In this document: piece after piece, positions 23,069-30,759 of the stretch | How positions within the stretch are numbered: the first letter of the stretch is position 1 | How the letters are laid out: the number at the start of each line of letters is the position of its first letter | Virus record (IMG/VR): IMGVR_UViG_3300031673_000301 | Span: 1 to 32,337 of that record | Origin: a virus | DNA length: 32,337 bases | Direction: 5' to 3' (one strand) | Notes under the pieces: model-generated | Database searches by the model: none | Told to the model about the DNA's origin: nothing | What the model saw: the letters and a program-made list of their open reading frames with translations, nothing else | Program-made: the position numbers and the translations under genes

Positions 23069-23959
23069 ATGTACATAGCATATATAGAAGAAGTTGATGG
23101 TTTAAAAATTATCACTGGTGTTGACATAAAAGGAATAGAACCTATTGAGACTGAAAAAATTATTTTTCCGCTACTTGAACAATCGGATGAGATTAAAGCC
23201 GTAAATGTAAGGTTGGATAAAATAAAAGCGTATGAAAAAAATAAAAATAATATAAGATCTTCGGCATATAAATTATTGAAAACTGTTTCTGTTGATAAAA
23301 GTATTCCAATAGAAAATATAACTGATAAGGATTTTACATTTCAACAAAAAGATCTTTCTATGCAATTAGATAAAAGTTTTAATTTTAATGATTATCAGAT
23401 AGGAGAACTTAAAAAAGAAATCCCTGATTTGAATTATATATTAAGATTAAAAAAAATATCACTTATAAAAGCTAATGCAATTTACCAGGAAACCGGAAGA
23501 AATCAAATTGATTTGACAGAGTTACAATATAACATCTATAAAACAAAATTGATAGACATAAAAAATTATTTTGAAACAACAGGTAAATTACGCTATCTTA
23601 TTTCGGATGGTTCGATAATTGATGATAACCGTGGTTGTATTTTATGGTCTTTTGGTGACAAATGGAAAAAAAGAATTTTCCAATTTTTAACTGATACTAT
23701 AGATACGCTTGAAATACTTGAAAGTGAATTGACAGAAGAACAGAAGGAACAAATAAGAATACAATTGGAAGAAGAAAGATTTGACGCGTTAACACCTGAA
23801 GAAAAAGAAAATGAAAAAGCTTCTATGATTGCAGGTGCTTTATCGCAAAGTGTGCAGATGAGAAATGAACTTGAAATATTGGATGATCCTGACGCTTTAC
23901 AAAAAGTGCAAGATTGGTATGGTATAGAAGTTTTAAAAATTGAGGAAAAGTATAGTTAA
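23069..23959 (+). CDS. Uncharacterised protein at the end of the tail operon, possible fibre chaperone
   Basis: 296 aa, charged and helical, with no recognised catalytic motif. A short beta start (MYIAYIEEVDGLKIITGVD) is followed by long helices. The acidic C-terminal part contains LTEEQKEQIRIQLEEERFDALTPEEKENEK and ends VQDWYGIEVLKIEEKYS. Position directly behind the fibre gene and the soluble helical nature fit a fibre assembly protein, but that is inference. ATG 23069 has AAAAGGAG about 7 nt upstream. Its stop overlaps the stop of the opposing minus-strand gene. Confidence 0.75.
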   Translation: MYIAYIEEVDGLKIITGVDIKGIEPIETEKIIFPLLEQSDEIKAVNVRLDKIKAYEKNKNNIRSSAYKLLKTVSVDKSIPIENITDKDFTFQQKDLSMQLDKSFNFNDYQIGELKKEIPDLNYILRLKKISLIKANAIYQETGRNQIDLTELQYNIYKTKLIDIKNYFETTGKLRYLISDGSIIDDNRGCILWSFGDKWKKRIFQFLTDTIDTLEILESELTEEQKEQIRIQLEEERFDALTPEEKENEKASMIAGALSQSVQMRNELEILDDPDALQKVQDWYGIEVLKIEEKYS

Positions 23960-24258
23960 TTATCAATAATTATTTCATCATTTTCAGATTCAAAAAAAGT
24001 CATAAATTGACTATTTTTTAGTATAACAGTCATTACCCATTGAAAAAGAAAATCTTCATCGAATATTTTTTCGGCTTTTATATTTAATATTTTACCAGAA
24101 TACACATTTCTAGATAATTTTGAATAAATTAGAATTTGATCTCCAATTTTATATTTGAATTCTTGTAATATTTTATTTTTTGTTTTTTCTATTAATTTAT
24201 CATAATCGTTTTCAGCTTTATTATAGATTTTATTATAATTGTCTTCTATATTTATCAT
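23956..24258 (-). CDS. Small protein with predicted SH3-like core
   Basis: 100 aa, not recognised. An N-terminal Lys/Asp-rich helix (about 1-35) is followed by strands (KYKIGDQILIYSKLSRNVYSGKILNIKAEKI) suggesting a small barrel, and an acidic tail. It converges with the tail operon, with stops overlapping, and its ATG overlaps the stop of the 234-aa gene upstream (ATGA). The ribosome site is AAGGATATT. Confidence 0.65.
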   Translation of the reverse strand: MINIEDNYNKIYNKAENDYDKLIEKTKNKILQEFKYKIGDQILIYSKLSRNVYSGKILNIKAEKIFDEDFLFQWVMTVILKNSQFMTFFESENDEIIIDN

Positions 24259-24959
24259 ATAATATCCTTCTGTCTTAATAGTTTTTTCATTTGGCCGTTA
24301 TAAATGTTTTGTGCATCCTTGACCGGTTTATCTATTGAAGGTTCAAGGGACTTTTTTTGTTTTATGAAAACTGTTTTTTGAGATATATTGTAAATATGTT
24401 TTTTTCTAAATCTGATTTTATTTTTATTTTTTGCAAATGATGTTACTTGAAAAATATTATCTGAATACTTAAAATAATATTTATTCGTAAATGCTACATA
24501 CGCCCTGGCTACATTTTGAGCTTTCCTACTTCTAAAGTTTTTTGTGAACTTTCCTTTTACTGTTTTTCTTCTTATTGTTCGCAAATAATGAGCTTTTGAT
24601 ACAACCCTTTTTTTTGAACCTCCCCTTGCTTCCGGTTGAGGTATAGCAAGGTGAGAACCTCGTTTTGATGTTCTTCTTCCGGACTCTTCATGCAATCTTA
24701 AATAATCAGCTTTTTCTGTTGCACCGACTTTTGTTTCCATAGTTGAAATGTCTAATGATTCTGTTTTTTCATATCTAATTTGTCTTACTGTAAAAGTATT
24801 TCGTAAAACAAAAGTATCCTGAACTTTTCTGATATAGTTTTTTCTTGAGATTGCAGCTATTATATTTAATGTATTTTTTGCTGCAATATTTGAAGCTTTA
24901 TTTAAATCGACAAAACCTCGGTTTATTTTTTCAACATCTATGTCAAGTCTAATTTCCAT
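24255..24959 (-). CDS. Putative virion/tail-completion protein (minor tail Z / HK97 gp10-like pattern) on the minus strand
   Basis: 234 aa, strongly basic. The layout is an N-terminal helix (LNKASNIAAKNTLNIIAAISRKNYI) and RNTFTVRQIRYEKT, then a beta stretch VGATEKADYLRLHEESGRR. SHLAIPQPEARGG and a basic C-terminal region follow. The helix, R-T-x-R-x-I, lHE-GG and hlAIP-ar sequence resembles phage tail-completion proteins of the gpZ or gp10 type. Those are normally in the late operon, whereas this one is transcribed against it. It is flanked by coupled small genes (TAATG and ATGA overlaps). The assignment is by eye only. Confidence 0.55.
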   Translation of the reverse strand: MEIRLDIDVEKINRGFVDLNKASNIAAKNTLNIIAAISRKNYIRKVQDTFVLRNTFTVRQIRYEKTESLDISTMETKVGATEKADYLRLHEESGRRTSKRGSHLAIPQPEARGGSKKRVVSKAHYLRTIRRKTVKGKFTKNFRSRKAQNVARAYVAFTNKYYFKYSDNIFQVTSFAKNKNKIRFRKKHIYNISQKTVFIKQKKSLEPSIDKPVKDAQNIYNGQMKKLLRQKDII

Positions 24960-25060
24960 TAGTGCACATCACATTCTTTTTTTAATTTTGCTAATAGAAT
25001 TATCCAAACTATGGTACTTACTACACAACCTATTATAAAACCTATAAAAAATAACATCAT
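24959..25060 (-). CDS. Single-TM mini-protein (33 aa)
   Basis: 33 aa, read directly. An almost entirely hydrophobic N-terminal helix (about residues 3-24, including GFIIGCVVSTIVWIILLA) ends in a short basic/Cys tail (KLKKECDVH). AAAGGAG lies about 8 nt before a double ATG, and the stop overlaps the start of the 234-aa gene (TAATG), so it is probably translated. It could be a small membrane effector or holin-like peptide; the function is unknown. Confidence 0.6.
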   Translation of the reverse strand: MMLFFIGFIIGCVVSTIVWIILLAKLKKECDVH

Positions 25061-25128
25061 AAAAAACTCCTTTATAAAAGACAGCCTACTCACTTTATGC
25101 TTTCGGCTGCTTTTGCTTATTTATACAC

Positions 25129-25174
25129 TGTGAAATATATTATTATTTATAAATTTATATTAGTCCATTTCACA
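25129..25174. repeat. Inverted repeat with AT-rich spacer
   Basis: TGTGAAAT (25129-25136) and ATTTCACA (25167-25174) are perfect 8-bp arms separated by 30 bp of nearly pure A/T, which contains the palindrome TATAAATTTATA. It lies upstream of the 33-aa gene and its right arm covers the ATG of a two-codon minigene. A pair of regulator half-sites is the simplest reading. Confidence 0.5.
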
Positions 25175-25182
25175 CTCTCCTT
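25160..25182 (-). other. Two-codon minigene with a perfect ribosome site
   Basis: On the minus strand AAGGAG (25177-25182) is followed 8 nt later by ATG GAC TAA (25160-25168). A GTG start in the same stretch would give only 8 codons. The ribosome site has no longer frame to serve. It may be a leader or drop-off minigene like lambda bar, or a remnant of a lost gene. The region from here to 25061 shows no other gene. Confidence 0.35.
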
Positions 25183-25205
25183 TCTATATTTTTGTTTGTT
25201 CGGCT

Positions 25206-25222
25206 ATAATCACTATGATTAT
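25206..25222. repeat. Operator-like palindrome
   Basis: ATAATCA (25206-25212) and TGATTAT (25216-25222) are perfect 7-bp arms with a 3-bp centre, a typical size for a dimeric repressor site. It lies between the RecT gene end and the minigene, near a weak minus-strand TTGAAT box. The function is inferred. Confidence 0.45.
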
Positions 25223-25248
25223 TCCTTATTCAAGTCTACTATTACTAC

Positions 25249-25268
25249 ATAGGCAACGCCTATTTTTT
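25249..25268 (+). terminator. Intrinsic terminator, plus orientation
   Basis: ATAGGC (25249-25254), loop AAC, GCCTAT (25258-25263), then a T run to 25268. The U-tract follows the stem only when read rightward. It would stop late transcripts that pass the end of the tail operon before they run antisense through the RecT operon. The stem is only 6 bp, so efficiency may be moderate. Confidence 0.6.
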
Positions 25269-25275
25269 AACTATA

Positions 25276-26196
25276 TCAGAAAAGTTCAGGTTCGTCAAGT
25301 TTTTCTTTCTCATCCGGTTTTTCCTCATCCGGTTTTTCTTTTTTTTCTTCTTCTTCAATTGGATCTTGTTTACTCAAAGCAGTTTCAATATCTTCTATGA
25401 CTGATTTGTCTTTTTCATTTTCAGACTCATCATCATAAATAGAAGCTGCCAATAACTCCCTGGCAGTTTCATATTTATCACAAAAGTGACGAATAGAGGC
25501 TTGCAGGGCCATTTCTTCTGGCCATTTGTCCCATGGTTTATCGTCGTAGGTTGTTTTTGAACATTTTTTCCACTGGTTTATTTTTAATAAAGAAAAAAAA
25601 TCTACTTCAAGTTGACTATTCATTTTTCTACACTGTACCCATACTCCGATAAACTTTCCCTTATCTTCTGCTATGCACACATTATGTATAACTTCTCCAT
25701 TTCCTTTATTAACTGAACACTGATCTTTTTCGTAGACAGTACCCCATCTAAGATCAAGAAAAATAGGTTGTTTTCCACCACATAGTAAGGCATAATATCC
25801 ACGATCACGGATGGAAAATCTAATTTCTGTAACCCAGATGTCCTTTCCTTTTCCATCTTTCTTTTTTGTGTTTCTTCCCTGGGGTATGAGATAGGCATGT
25901 TTTCCACCTATTTCTAACCCGGTGGAAACTGCTTTTTCTACTGCACCGATTATGGAAAGTTTTCCTTCGGTGGATTGAAAACAATCAGATAGTTCTTTAT
26001 CTTTTGCAATTGTGATGATTGTACTTTCCAGAAACTTATCTTGTTTTTCTTTTTCCCATGAAAGAAACTCATCTCCGGCCGAGACAAGTATTTTTTCTTT
26101 CAAGGCGAGTACTCCTTTTTTTATGCTGTCTTGTTTCTGGATCATGGATACTACCGGTACATATTCTTCCGGTAAGTTTTCTTTATTTGCTTCCAT
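25276..26196 (-). CDS. recT: RecT-family single-strand annealing protein
   Basis: 306 aa. It anneals complementary single strands produced by the partner exonuclease, giving RecA-independent recombination. RecT features are the N-terminal SWEKEKQDKFLESTIITIAKDKELSDC and GAVEKAVSTGLEIGGKHAYLIPQGRN. The core sequence has IRFSIRDRGYYAL and DDKPWDKWPEEMALQASIRHFCDKYE, the last being the conserved helical region before the tail. The C-terminal 45 residues are a low-complexity acidic tail (repeated EEKPDEKE), common in annealing proteins that contact SSB or exonuclease. AAAGGAG precedes the ATG. It is in the same operon as a YqaJ-type exonuclease three genes upstream. Confidence 0.92.
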   Translation of the reverse strand: MEANKENLPEEYVPVVSMIQKQDSIKKGVLALKEKILVSAGDEFLSWEKEKQDKFLESTIITIAKDKELSDCFQSTEGKLSIIGAVEKAVSTGLEIGGKHAYLIPQGRNTKKKDGKGKDIWVTEIRFSIRDRGYYALLCGGKQPIFLDLRWGTVYEKDQCSVNKGNGEVIHNVCIAEDKGKFIGVWVQCRKMNSQLEVDFFSLLKINQWKKCSKTTYDDKPWDKWPEEMALQASIRHFCDKYETARELLAASIYDDESENEKDKSVIEDIETALSKQDPIEEEEKKEKPDEEKPDEKEKLDEPELF

Positions 26197-26210
26197 TTGT
26201 TTCTCCTTTC

Positions 26211-26882
26211 TTAATCTCGATAATTTCCGTATGAAGTTTCGACGTATTCATAATCGTCAATTATTTTTACTTTGGCTGCATAGAGTTGGAATAAGAATGA
26301 ATCGAAACCGTACAATAGGGGTGTTTTTATTTTTTTAGCTTCACATTCGTCTATTTTAACATTCCATAACCCATCATTATTTATTGATAATTGATAGGTG
26401 CAAGAATATTTATTTGTATTAGATTCTTTGTCAAAATAATAATCAATATAGCCATCTGAAACATTAGATTCACTTCTTTGAAAAGTTATTTCCCCGGATT
26501 CTTCATGACGATCAACATCTTCAATAAATGCACTTATTATTTCAGATATTTTATATTCTGATTTTTCAAGTGGTTTAAAAAACTTTTTCAAGTTTTTTTC
26601 GATTTGTTCTTTTCCAGTGGATATAATAGTATTATTTATTATATCGGTTATCCAGGTTAAGACAAGCTGATTATAAGAGGGAAGGTCAAGTTTCATATTG
26701 CCAAGGGATAAGGCTTGTTTTACTTGTTTTTCTACCTCCTTTCCGAAATCTGAATATTTACTTATACAATCATATACTATTGATTCAATAGTTTTTTCAA
26801 GTTGTTTCCCGATTGTATTTTCTATGAATCCAGATTTTACAATTTCACCGAATTGTTGTTCAATAATTTTTTCAAGTTCCAT
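26211..26882 (-). CDS. Uncharacterised protein between RecT and the exonuclease
   Basis: 223 aa, not recognised. The N-terminal half (1-125) is helical and amphipathic (MELEKIIEQQFGEIVKSGFIENTIGKQLEKTIESIVYDCI). The C-terminal half is beta-rich with an acidic cluster (DVDRHEESGEITFQRSESN, then DGYIDYYFDKESN and CTYQLSINNDGLWNVKIDECEAKKI). There is no membrane segment or nuclease motif. Operon position suggests a role with the recombination proteins or in host interaction. AAGGAG precedes the ATG and the gap to recT is 14 nt. Confidence 0.7.
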   Translation of the reverse strand: MELEKIIEQQFGEIVKSGFIENTIGKQLEKTIESIVYDCISKYSDFGKEVEKQVKQALSLGNMKLDLPSYNQLVLTWITDIINNTIISTGKEQIEKNLKKFFKPLEKSEYKISEIISAFIEDVDRHEESGEITFQRSESNVSDGYIDYYFDKESNTNKYSCTYQLSINNDGLWNVKIDECEAKKIKTPLLYGFDSFLFQLYAAKVKIIDDYEYVETSYGNYRD

Positions 26883-26892
26883 GATTTTCTCC

Positions 26893-27078
26893 TTATTGTA
26901 TTATTCGACTTATTCCAACTTTACCGAGAGATTTAAAAAGTATTTTCTCGGTTTCTGGAATAGTTATGCAATTTTCAAAATGATCTTTTAATTTTCTTAT
27001 AAGTTCAATATAACCTGTTTTATAATTCCATTCTGAAGGTTCTTCATATTCAATTTCTAATTGTATTAGTATTTTCAT
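26893..27078 (-). CDS. Small uncharacterised protein (61 aa)
   Basis: 61 aa, with a mixed helix/strand pattern: MKILIQLEIEYEEPSEWNYKTGYIELIRKLKDHFENC then a basic end. No motif was found. It has a GAAAGGAAA ribosome site and an ATGA overlap with the 34-aa gene upstream. The strand-turn-helix order could be a small ferredoxin-like unit, but this is a guess. Confidence 0.6.
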   Translation of the reverse strand: MKILIQLEIEYEEPSEWNYKTGYIELIRKLKDHFENCITIPETEKILFKSLGKVGISRIIQ

Positions 27079-27179
27079 TTAGTTTTCCTTTCATATTTCC
27101 ATTCAACATTATTTTTTTCACATTCATCACCATATTCTTTTAAATTACAGGATACATAAGTAATTTTAATAACTATCAT
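27075..27179 (-). CDS. Mini-protein bridging exonuclease and next gene (34 aa)
   Basis: 34 aa, read directly (MIVIKITYVSCNLKEYGDECEKNNVEWKYERKTK). It overlaps the exonuclease stop with ATGA at its start and the 61-aa gene with ATGA at its end, so the three are translationally chained. It has two Cys and no recognised fold. Confidence 0.55.
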   Translation of the reverse strand: MIVIKITYVSCNLKEYGDECEKNNVEWKYERKTK

Positions 27180-28237
27180 TTTACATATCTCCTTGTGTAA
27201 GTTTTTATCAAGCCTTTTTCTTGTAGGATTTCAAATGCAACAGGTGCAAACTTTTCTATAGTGGATGGGTGAATTAAATTGTATTGATCTGTTGAAATTA
27301 CCTGTTGAAATACTTTTTTTCCAGTTTCTCCGTTATATAGAAATTTATTATCACACATAAGTAAACCGGCTGCATTATTTATATCATCGATACGCTTTTG
27401 ATATTTTTTTACTTTTGAAAGTAGTTTCTTTTTTTCTTTGCTCATTTCATCTGATATTAAAGCGCGTTCACCTGTAACATAGATAGCACGATCTTTGATT
27501 TCTGGAAATAGTTTTTTAATATCATCGTATTTTTCAGGTTTAGGGGGTTTGTCGTTTACACAGTACCATAAAAAAACGCTTGCTTTTTCAAGCAGTAAAG
27601 GCCACCACTTTTTTATGGCAGGTACTTTATAAACATAAAACTTATTATCGTCAATCAATAATAAAACGTATGTTAAGTTTACATTATAACACATCATTTG
27701 CCACTGTACTTGTAAAAGCACATCGGAAGGAACTCCATTTTCAGATAAATCGTCAAGGTCGAAGCCTTCTATTCCTTCACGTTTTACCCTAGCAAAATAT
27801 CCGCCTGTTTTTGCTTCGATAAGATAGGGATCTGATAGATATGTGTTTGCAACACAGTCAGCATGTGCAATTGCCCATGGAAATTGAGGGTGTCTGCATT
27901 CTGTATATGGTTCGAAAATAGTTTTTGATTTATAATTTTTTATTCTTATATGATCATGTCTGATATAATCAATTAAAAAATCTTTACCAACAGTATTATA
28001 TCCAAATCTTTCAGAAATAAATGTTGATAAAAGTAATGGTTCTAAACGATGTCCCCAGGTGGTAAAATCATTTCCTTTAAAAGATTCTACTTTTCCTGTT
28101 TTTTCTTCCCATAATTCATATTGTGATTTTTTGATTTTTGAGTTTTTTGTTTTTATTATCACAGGGATATCAGAGGAGCCTATAATTAGTTCACCTGGTT
28201 TTCTGACATCTGATTCATAAAATGTATATTGATTCAT
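27176..28237 (-). CDS. YqaJ-type 5'-3' exonuclease (lambda Exo fold)
   Basis: 353 aa, PD-(D/E)XK nuclease that resects double-strand ends for RecT. Active-site elements in order: GHRLEP with Glu66, AHADCVA with Asp127, LIEAKTG with Glu141 and Lys143, and VLLQVQWQMMCYN with Gln176/178/180 on the following helix. All catalytic positions are intact. The C-terminal third is helical (KEKKKLLSKVKKYQKRIDDINN). AAAGGAG precedes the ATG and its start overlaps the 89-aa gene upstream. Pairing with RecT makes an Exo/Bet-like recombination module. Confidence 0.92.
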   Translation of the reverse strand: MNQYTFYESDVRKPGELIIGSSDIPVIIKTKNSKIKKSQYELWEEKTGKVESFKGNDFTTWGHRLEPLLLSTFISERFGYNTVGKDFLIDYIRHDHIRIKNYKSKTIFEPYTECRHPQFPWAIAHADCVANTYLSDPYLIEAKTGGYFARVKREGIEGFDLDDLSENGVPSDVLLQVQWQMMCYNVNLTYVLLLIDDNKFYVYKVPAIKKWWPLLLEKASVFLWYCVNDKPPKPEKYDDIKKLFPEIKDRAIYVTGERALISDEMSKEKKKLLSKVKKYQKRIDDINNAAGLLMCDNKFLYNGETGKKVFQQVISTDQYNLIHPSTIEKFAPVAFEILQEKGLIKTYTRRYVK

Positions 28238-28484
28238 GATTTTTCTCCTTTCTCCTTCCAGAACGTTTTATTTTTTTATGTCCGTTATTGTTGTATTTTT
28301 TGTAAACGGAATCTATATCTTCAATACCGGCAATTCCAGCAATTATAAAACGATAATTACTATTAAAAAACATATGGGCTGTCCTTTCATAATTTTTTCC
28401 TTTTTTAGTTTTGATGTTTAGGTCGTTAATTGCCTGTATAACTATTGCTATTGCAATCAGTTTTATTTCACGATGACTATACAT
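28215..28484 (-). CDS. Small basic protein upstream of the exonuclease
   Basis: 89 aa, basic, with KKYNNNGHKKIKRSGRRKEK near the C-terminus. The N-terminal half is predicted helical, including IKLIAIAIVIQAINDLN and FFNSNYRFIIAGIAGIEDID, and no motif is recognised. Its end overlaps the exonuclease gene by 23 nt. AGGGAA lies 6 nt before the ATG. It may bind nucleic acid on charge grounds only. Confidence 0.6.
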   Translation of the reverse strand: MYSHREIKLIAIAIVIQAINDLNIKTKKGKNYERTAHMFFNSNYRFIIAGIAGIEDIDSVYKKYNNNGHKKIKRSGRRKEKNHESIYIL

Positions 28485-28492
28485 ATAATTCC

Positions 28493-28756
28493 CTATTTCA
28501 AAAATGGTATTATAAAATAACTTTTCTTCTTTTCAAGTAACTTTATCAATAGCATATCAAGTGTACCTCCTGGTAAAGTTTCACATAAAGCGTCAAATAG
28601 CTTTTGTGCTTCATCATTAAACATTTCATCATATTTTTTTAAATAATCTTTTACATTACTGTCAACTTTTTTAATTTCAGTATCTATGATTATTGTAATA
28701 TTTTTCATAGGTTCAGCCCCTACACCCTGTCCTTTATGAATATATACGGTTTTCAT
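28493..28756 (-). CDS. Small uncharacterised protein (87 aa)
   Basis: 87 aa. A beta start (MKTVYIHKGQGVGAEPMKNITIIIDTEIKK) is followed by helices (KDYLKKYDEMFNDEAQKLFDALCETLPGGTLDMLLIKLLEKKK). No family is recognised. It lies directly behind the helicase gene with AAAAGGAG before the ATG. Confidence 0.65.
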   Translation of the reverse strand: MKTVYIHKGQGVGAEPMKNITIIIDTEIKKVDSNVKDYLKKYDEMFNDEAQKLFDALCETLPGGTLDMLLIKLLEKKKSYFIIPFLK

Positions 28757-28768
28757 GGTTTACTCCTT

Positions 28769-30247
28769 TTATTTCCCTTCATGGTATCTTTTCCATACTA
28801 AATCTGTCCATTTTTGATCTTTGCCAATAAGTTTTGCAAGTTCACCAAATCTGTCAAGGCTTGTTAAATGACCATTTTTTACACGGTTTATTATTTCCTG
28901 TTCGCGATCTTTTATTTCAAACTCCTCTATATCGGTTATTTCTCCGAATCCTTGTTGAACAGGTGCGGGTAATATTTCCATTTGGGCGGGAACTTCCCTG
29001 ATTTGAGTTTCAAAAAATCCCTCTGATTTTAAATTTTCTCCACAATAGGGACATATGGGAGGCTTACCAGATAATAGACGATTGCAACCCGTACAAACAG
29101 TCATTTGTATGTTTTCTTCTTTTTCTTCTTTCTCTATACCTTCAAGCGTCCACGTGTGACGTTCAAGGGGGTGTCCATGTATTATGCTATTTCCACACTG
29201 GTCAATTATTATATTATATTTTTTTCCAGGATGTTTTCTTGCTGATCTTCCGATTTGCTGCAAATAGATTATTACAGATAATGATCGGCGCCTTAAAATA
29301 CATCCAGAAACAACTGGTATATCAACACCTTCATCTATAATTGCATAACTGCAAATGAAATTATATCTTCCATCCCCTAGACCATCAATATAATCTTTTC
29401 TTTCGGATTGATCCATTCCGCTATATACTGCGCCACCTTTCCATCCTGCCGCTCTCATGGCAATTGTTACTTCCATACAATCGTTTACAGAAGCACAAAA
29501 AATAATGCATGGTGCACCTAAAAAATATTTATTGTAAAGATCTATACAATTGTTTATTACAATATTATTGGAAAAGATTTTTTCTTCTTCATTTGGGTCG
29601 AAGTCACCTTTTTTCTTTTTTCCTTTAGCTTTTGCAAGTTGAAAAGTTAAGGGAGAATAGAAAACAACCGGTTCTGAAAGATAAACAGTACCTCCGGTGT
29701 ATTCAGGATTCAATAAATCAGCGTATTGAGGACCTGGTATTAAAGCAGTATATCCTGCTGATTTCATACCTATTCCATCGGTTCGGGCAGGTGTTGCAGT
29801 AAAACCTATAATGAGGCATTTCTTTTTATATCTGATAATCGTGTCAAATATTTTCATCCATGTCGGAGCTGTACCATGATGCGCTTCATCTGATATTATA
29901 ATATCCGGTAATAAATCATTTTTTGTGAGAAAATCAAGCCTGCCGGATAGAGTTTGAACCATAGCTATGTGAGTTAAGGAATCTATCATATAATTATTTC
30001 CCTGGATGATTCCAGGGTTAACGCCGAAAAGCACAAGCTTTTTTAGGGTTTGATCTGCTATTTCTTGCCTATGAACTAACCATAGGACGCGGTTTTTTTT
30101 ATCGTTTGCTTTTTTTGTTATGTCGGCGCCTATCACTGTTTTTCCGCATCCGGTTGAGCCTGTCCATATTATTTGTTTATGTCCTTTTTTACTGGCCATT
30201 AGTATATTTGTTTCGGCTTCTGTTTGGTATGGTCTAAGATTTATCAT
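28769..30247 (-). CDS. Superfamily 2 DEAH-type helicase with zinc ribbon
   Basis: 492 aa from ATG 30247. Motifs in order: Q-like RPYQTEA, Walker A GSTGCGKT (30-37), DEAH (120-123), TAT (150-152), and motif VI QQIGRSARKHPGK (from 330). A four-Cys zinc ribbon (Cys 385, 388, 399, 402) follows and the C-terminal tail is charged. It resembles phage helicases of the type III restriction/UvsW class that remodel branched DNA in replication and recombination. A GTG at 30265 would add six residues but lacks a ribosome site, whereas GAGGAA lies about 10 nt before ATG 30247. The start overlaps the upstream small gene. Overall length is normal for this phage group. Confidence 0.93.
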   Translation of the reverse strand: MINLRPYQTEAETNILMASKKGHKQIIWTGSTGCGKTVIGADITKKANDKKNRVLWLVHRQEIADQTLKKLVLFGVNPGIIQGNNYMIDSLTHIAMVQTLSGRLDFLTKNDLLPDIIISDEAHHGTAPTWMKIFDTIIRYKKKCLIIGFTATPARTDGIGMKSAGYTALIPGPQYADLLNPEYTGGTVYLSEPVVFYSPLTFQLAKAKGKKKKGDFDPNEEEKIFSNNIVINNCIDLYNKYFLGAPCIIFCASVNDCMEVTIAMRAAGWKGGAVYSGMDQSERKDYIDGLGDGRYNFICSYAIIDEGVDIPVVSGCILRRRSLSVIIYLQQIGRSARKHPGKKYNIIIDQCGNSIIHGHPLERHTWTLEGIEKEEKEENIQMTVCTGCNRLLSGKPPICPYCGENLKSEGFFETQIREVPAQMEILPAPVQQGFGEITDIEEFEIKDREQEIINRVKNGHLTSLDRFGELAKLIGKDQKWTDLVWKRYHEGK

Positions 30248-30416
30248 AAATTTTAATTTCCTCACATAAAACTTGAAAGATTGTATAATTTTTATTATAA
30301 TAACCCATTAATTTTTTATCGTTAATTTTGGATATTAGTCTTTCTCCATCTATTAGCCATAATTTTTTTGCATAAATAATTATTTTTTCTTTCCATTCTG
30401 AAAATGATTCTTTCAT
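30234..30416 (-). CDS. Small uncharacterised protein (60 aa)
   Basis: 60 aa, helical and charged (MKESFSEWKEKIIIYAKKLWLIDGERLISKINDKKLMGYY). The start was taken at ATG 30416, which overlaps the stop of the 62-aa gene (ATGA) and has GGAG 6 nt ahead; an upstream in-frame ATG is inside that site. Its end overlaps the helicase start. The function is unknown. Confidence 0.6.
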   Translation of the reverse strand: MKESFSEWKEKIIIYAKKLWLIDGERLISKINDKKLMGYYNKNYTIFQVLCEEIKIYDKS

Positions 30417-30601
30417 AGACGACTCCATACTAAAAATATTGTTAAAATTAAAATTATAACTGTTTGAAAAATTGTAATTAAAAAGATAATGTCTCTTTGT
30501 CGTGCTATCTGAAAAGCTGTTTTTCCCATTATTCCACGGGAAAGACTATCTACTGCTTTTCGTGTTTGTTTTCTAAACTTCTTTGATAATTTTTCAGACA
30601 T
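30413..30601 (-). CDS. Small tail-anchored membrane protein (62 aa)
   Basis: 62 aa from ATG 30601. A basic N-terminal half (EKLSKKFRKQTRKAVDSLSRGIMGKTAFQIARQRD) is followed by one C-terminal TM helix (IIFLITIFQTVIILILTIFLVW). The ATG overlaps the upstream stop (TAATG) and GAGGGTA serves as ribosome site; a longer frame starts 13 codons earlier but overlaps the zinc-ribbon gene. It could tether early complexes to the membrane or act on the host; no homology is seen. Confidence 0.65.
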   Translation of the reverse strand: MSEKLSKKFRKQTRKAVDSLSRGIMGKTAFQIARQRDIIFLITIFQTVIILILTIFLVWSRL

Positions 30602-30759
30602 TATTGTACCCTCACTACACCTAAACCACATTTTAAACATTTTTTATCGAAATTATTATAATTTCCGATATATAATGAATCAGGATTGATTTTTTTACCA
30701 CAGATACAACATCTGTAATAATCCTGTTTTCTTTGTTTCTTTTGTTTTTTTTCAGACAT
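30601..30759 (-). CDS. Zinc-ribbon mini-protein (52 aa)
   Basis: 52 aa, read directly. A basic N-terminus (EKKQKKQRKQ) precedes two CxxC knuckles (CCICGKK and CLKCG) about 20 residues apart, a compact treble-clef or ribbon. The start overlaps the upstream stop (TAATG) and the stop overlaps the next ATG (TAATG). It probably binds nucleic acid or a partner protein; the specific target is unknown. Confidence 0.65.
   Translation of the reverse strand: MSEKKQKKQRKQDYYRCCICGKKINPDSLYIGNYNNFDKKCLKCGLGVVRVQ

Noticed and set aside
25061-25120. Stem CAGCC/GGCTG as a minus-strand terminator or attenuator
   Set aside because: The stem is only 5 bp with an 18-nt loop and the U-tract is poor.
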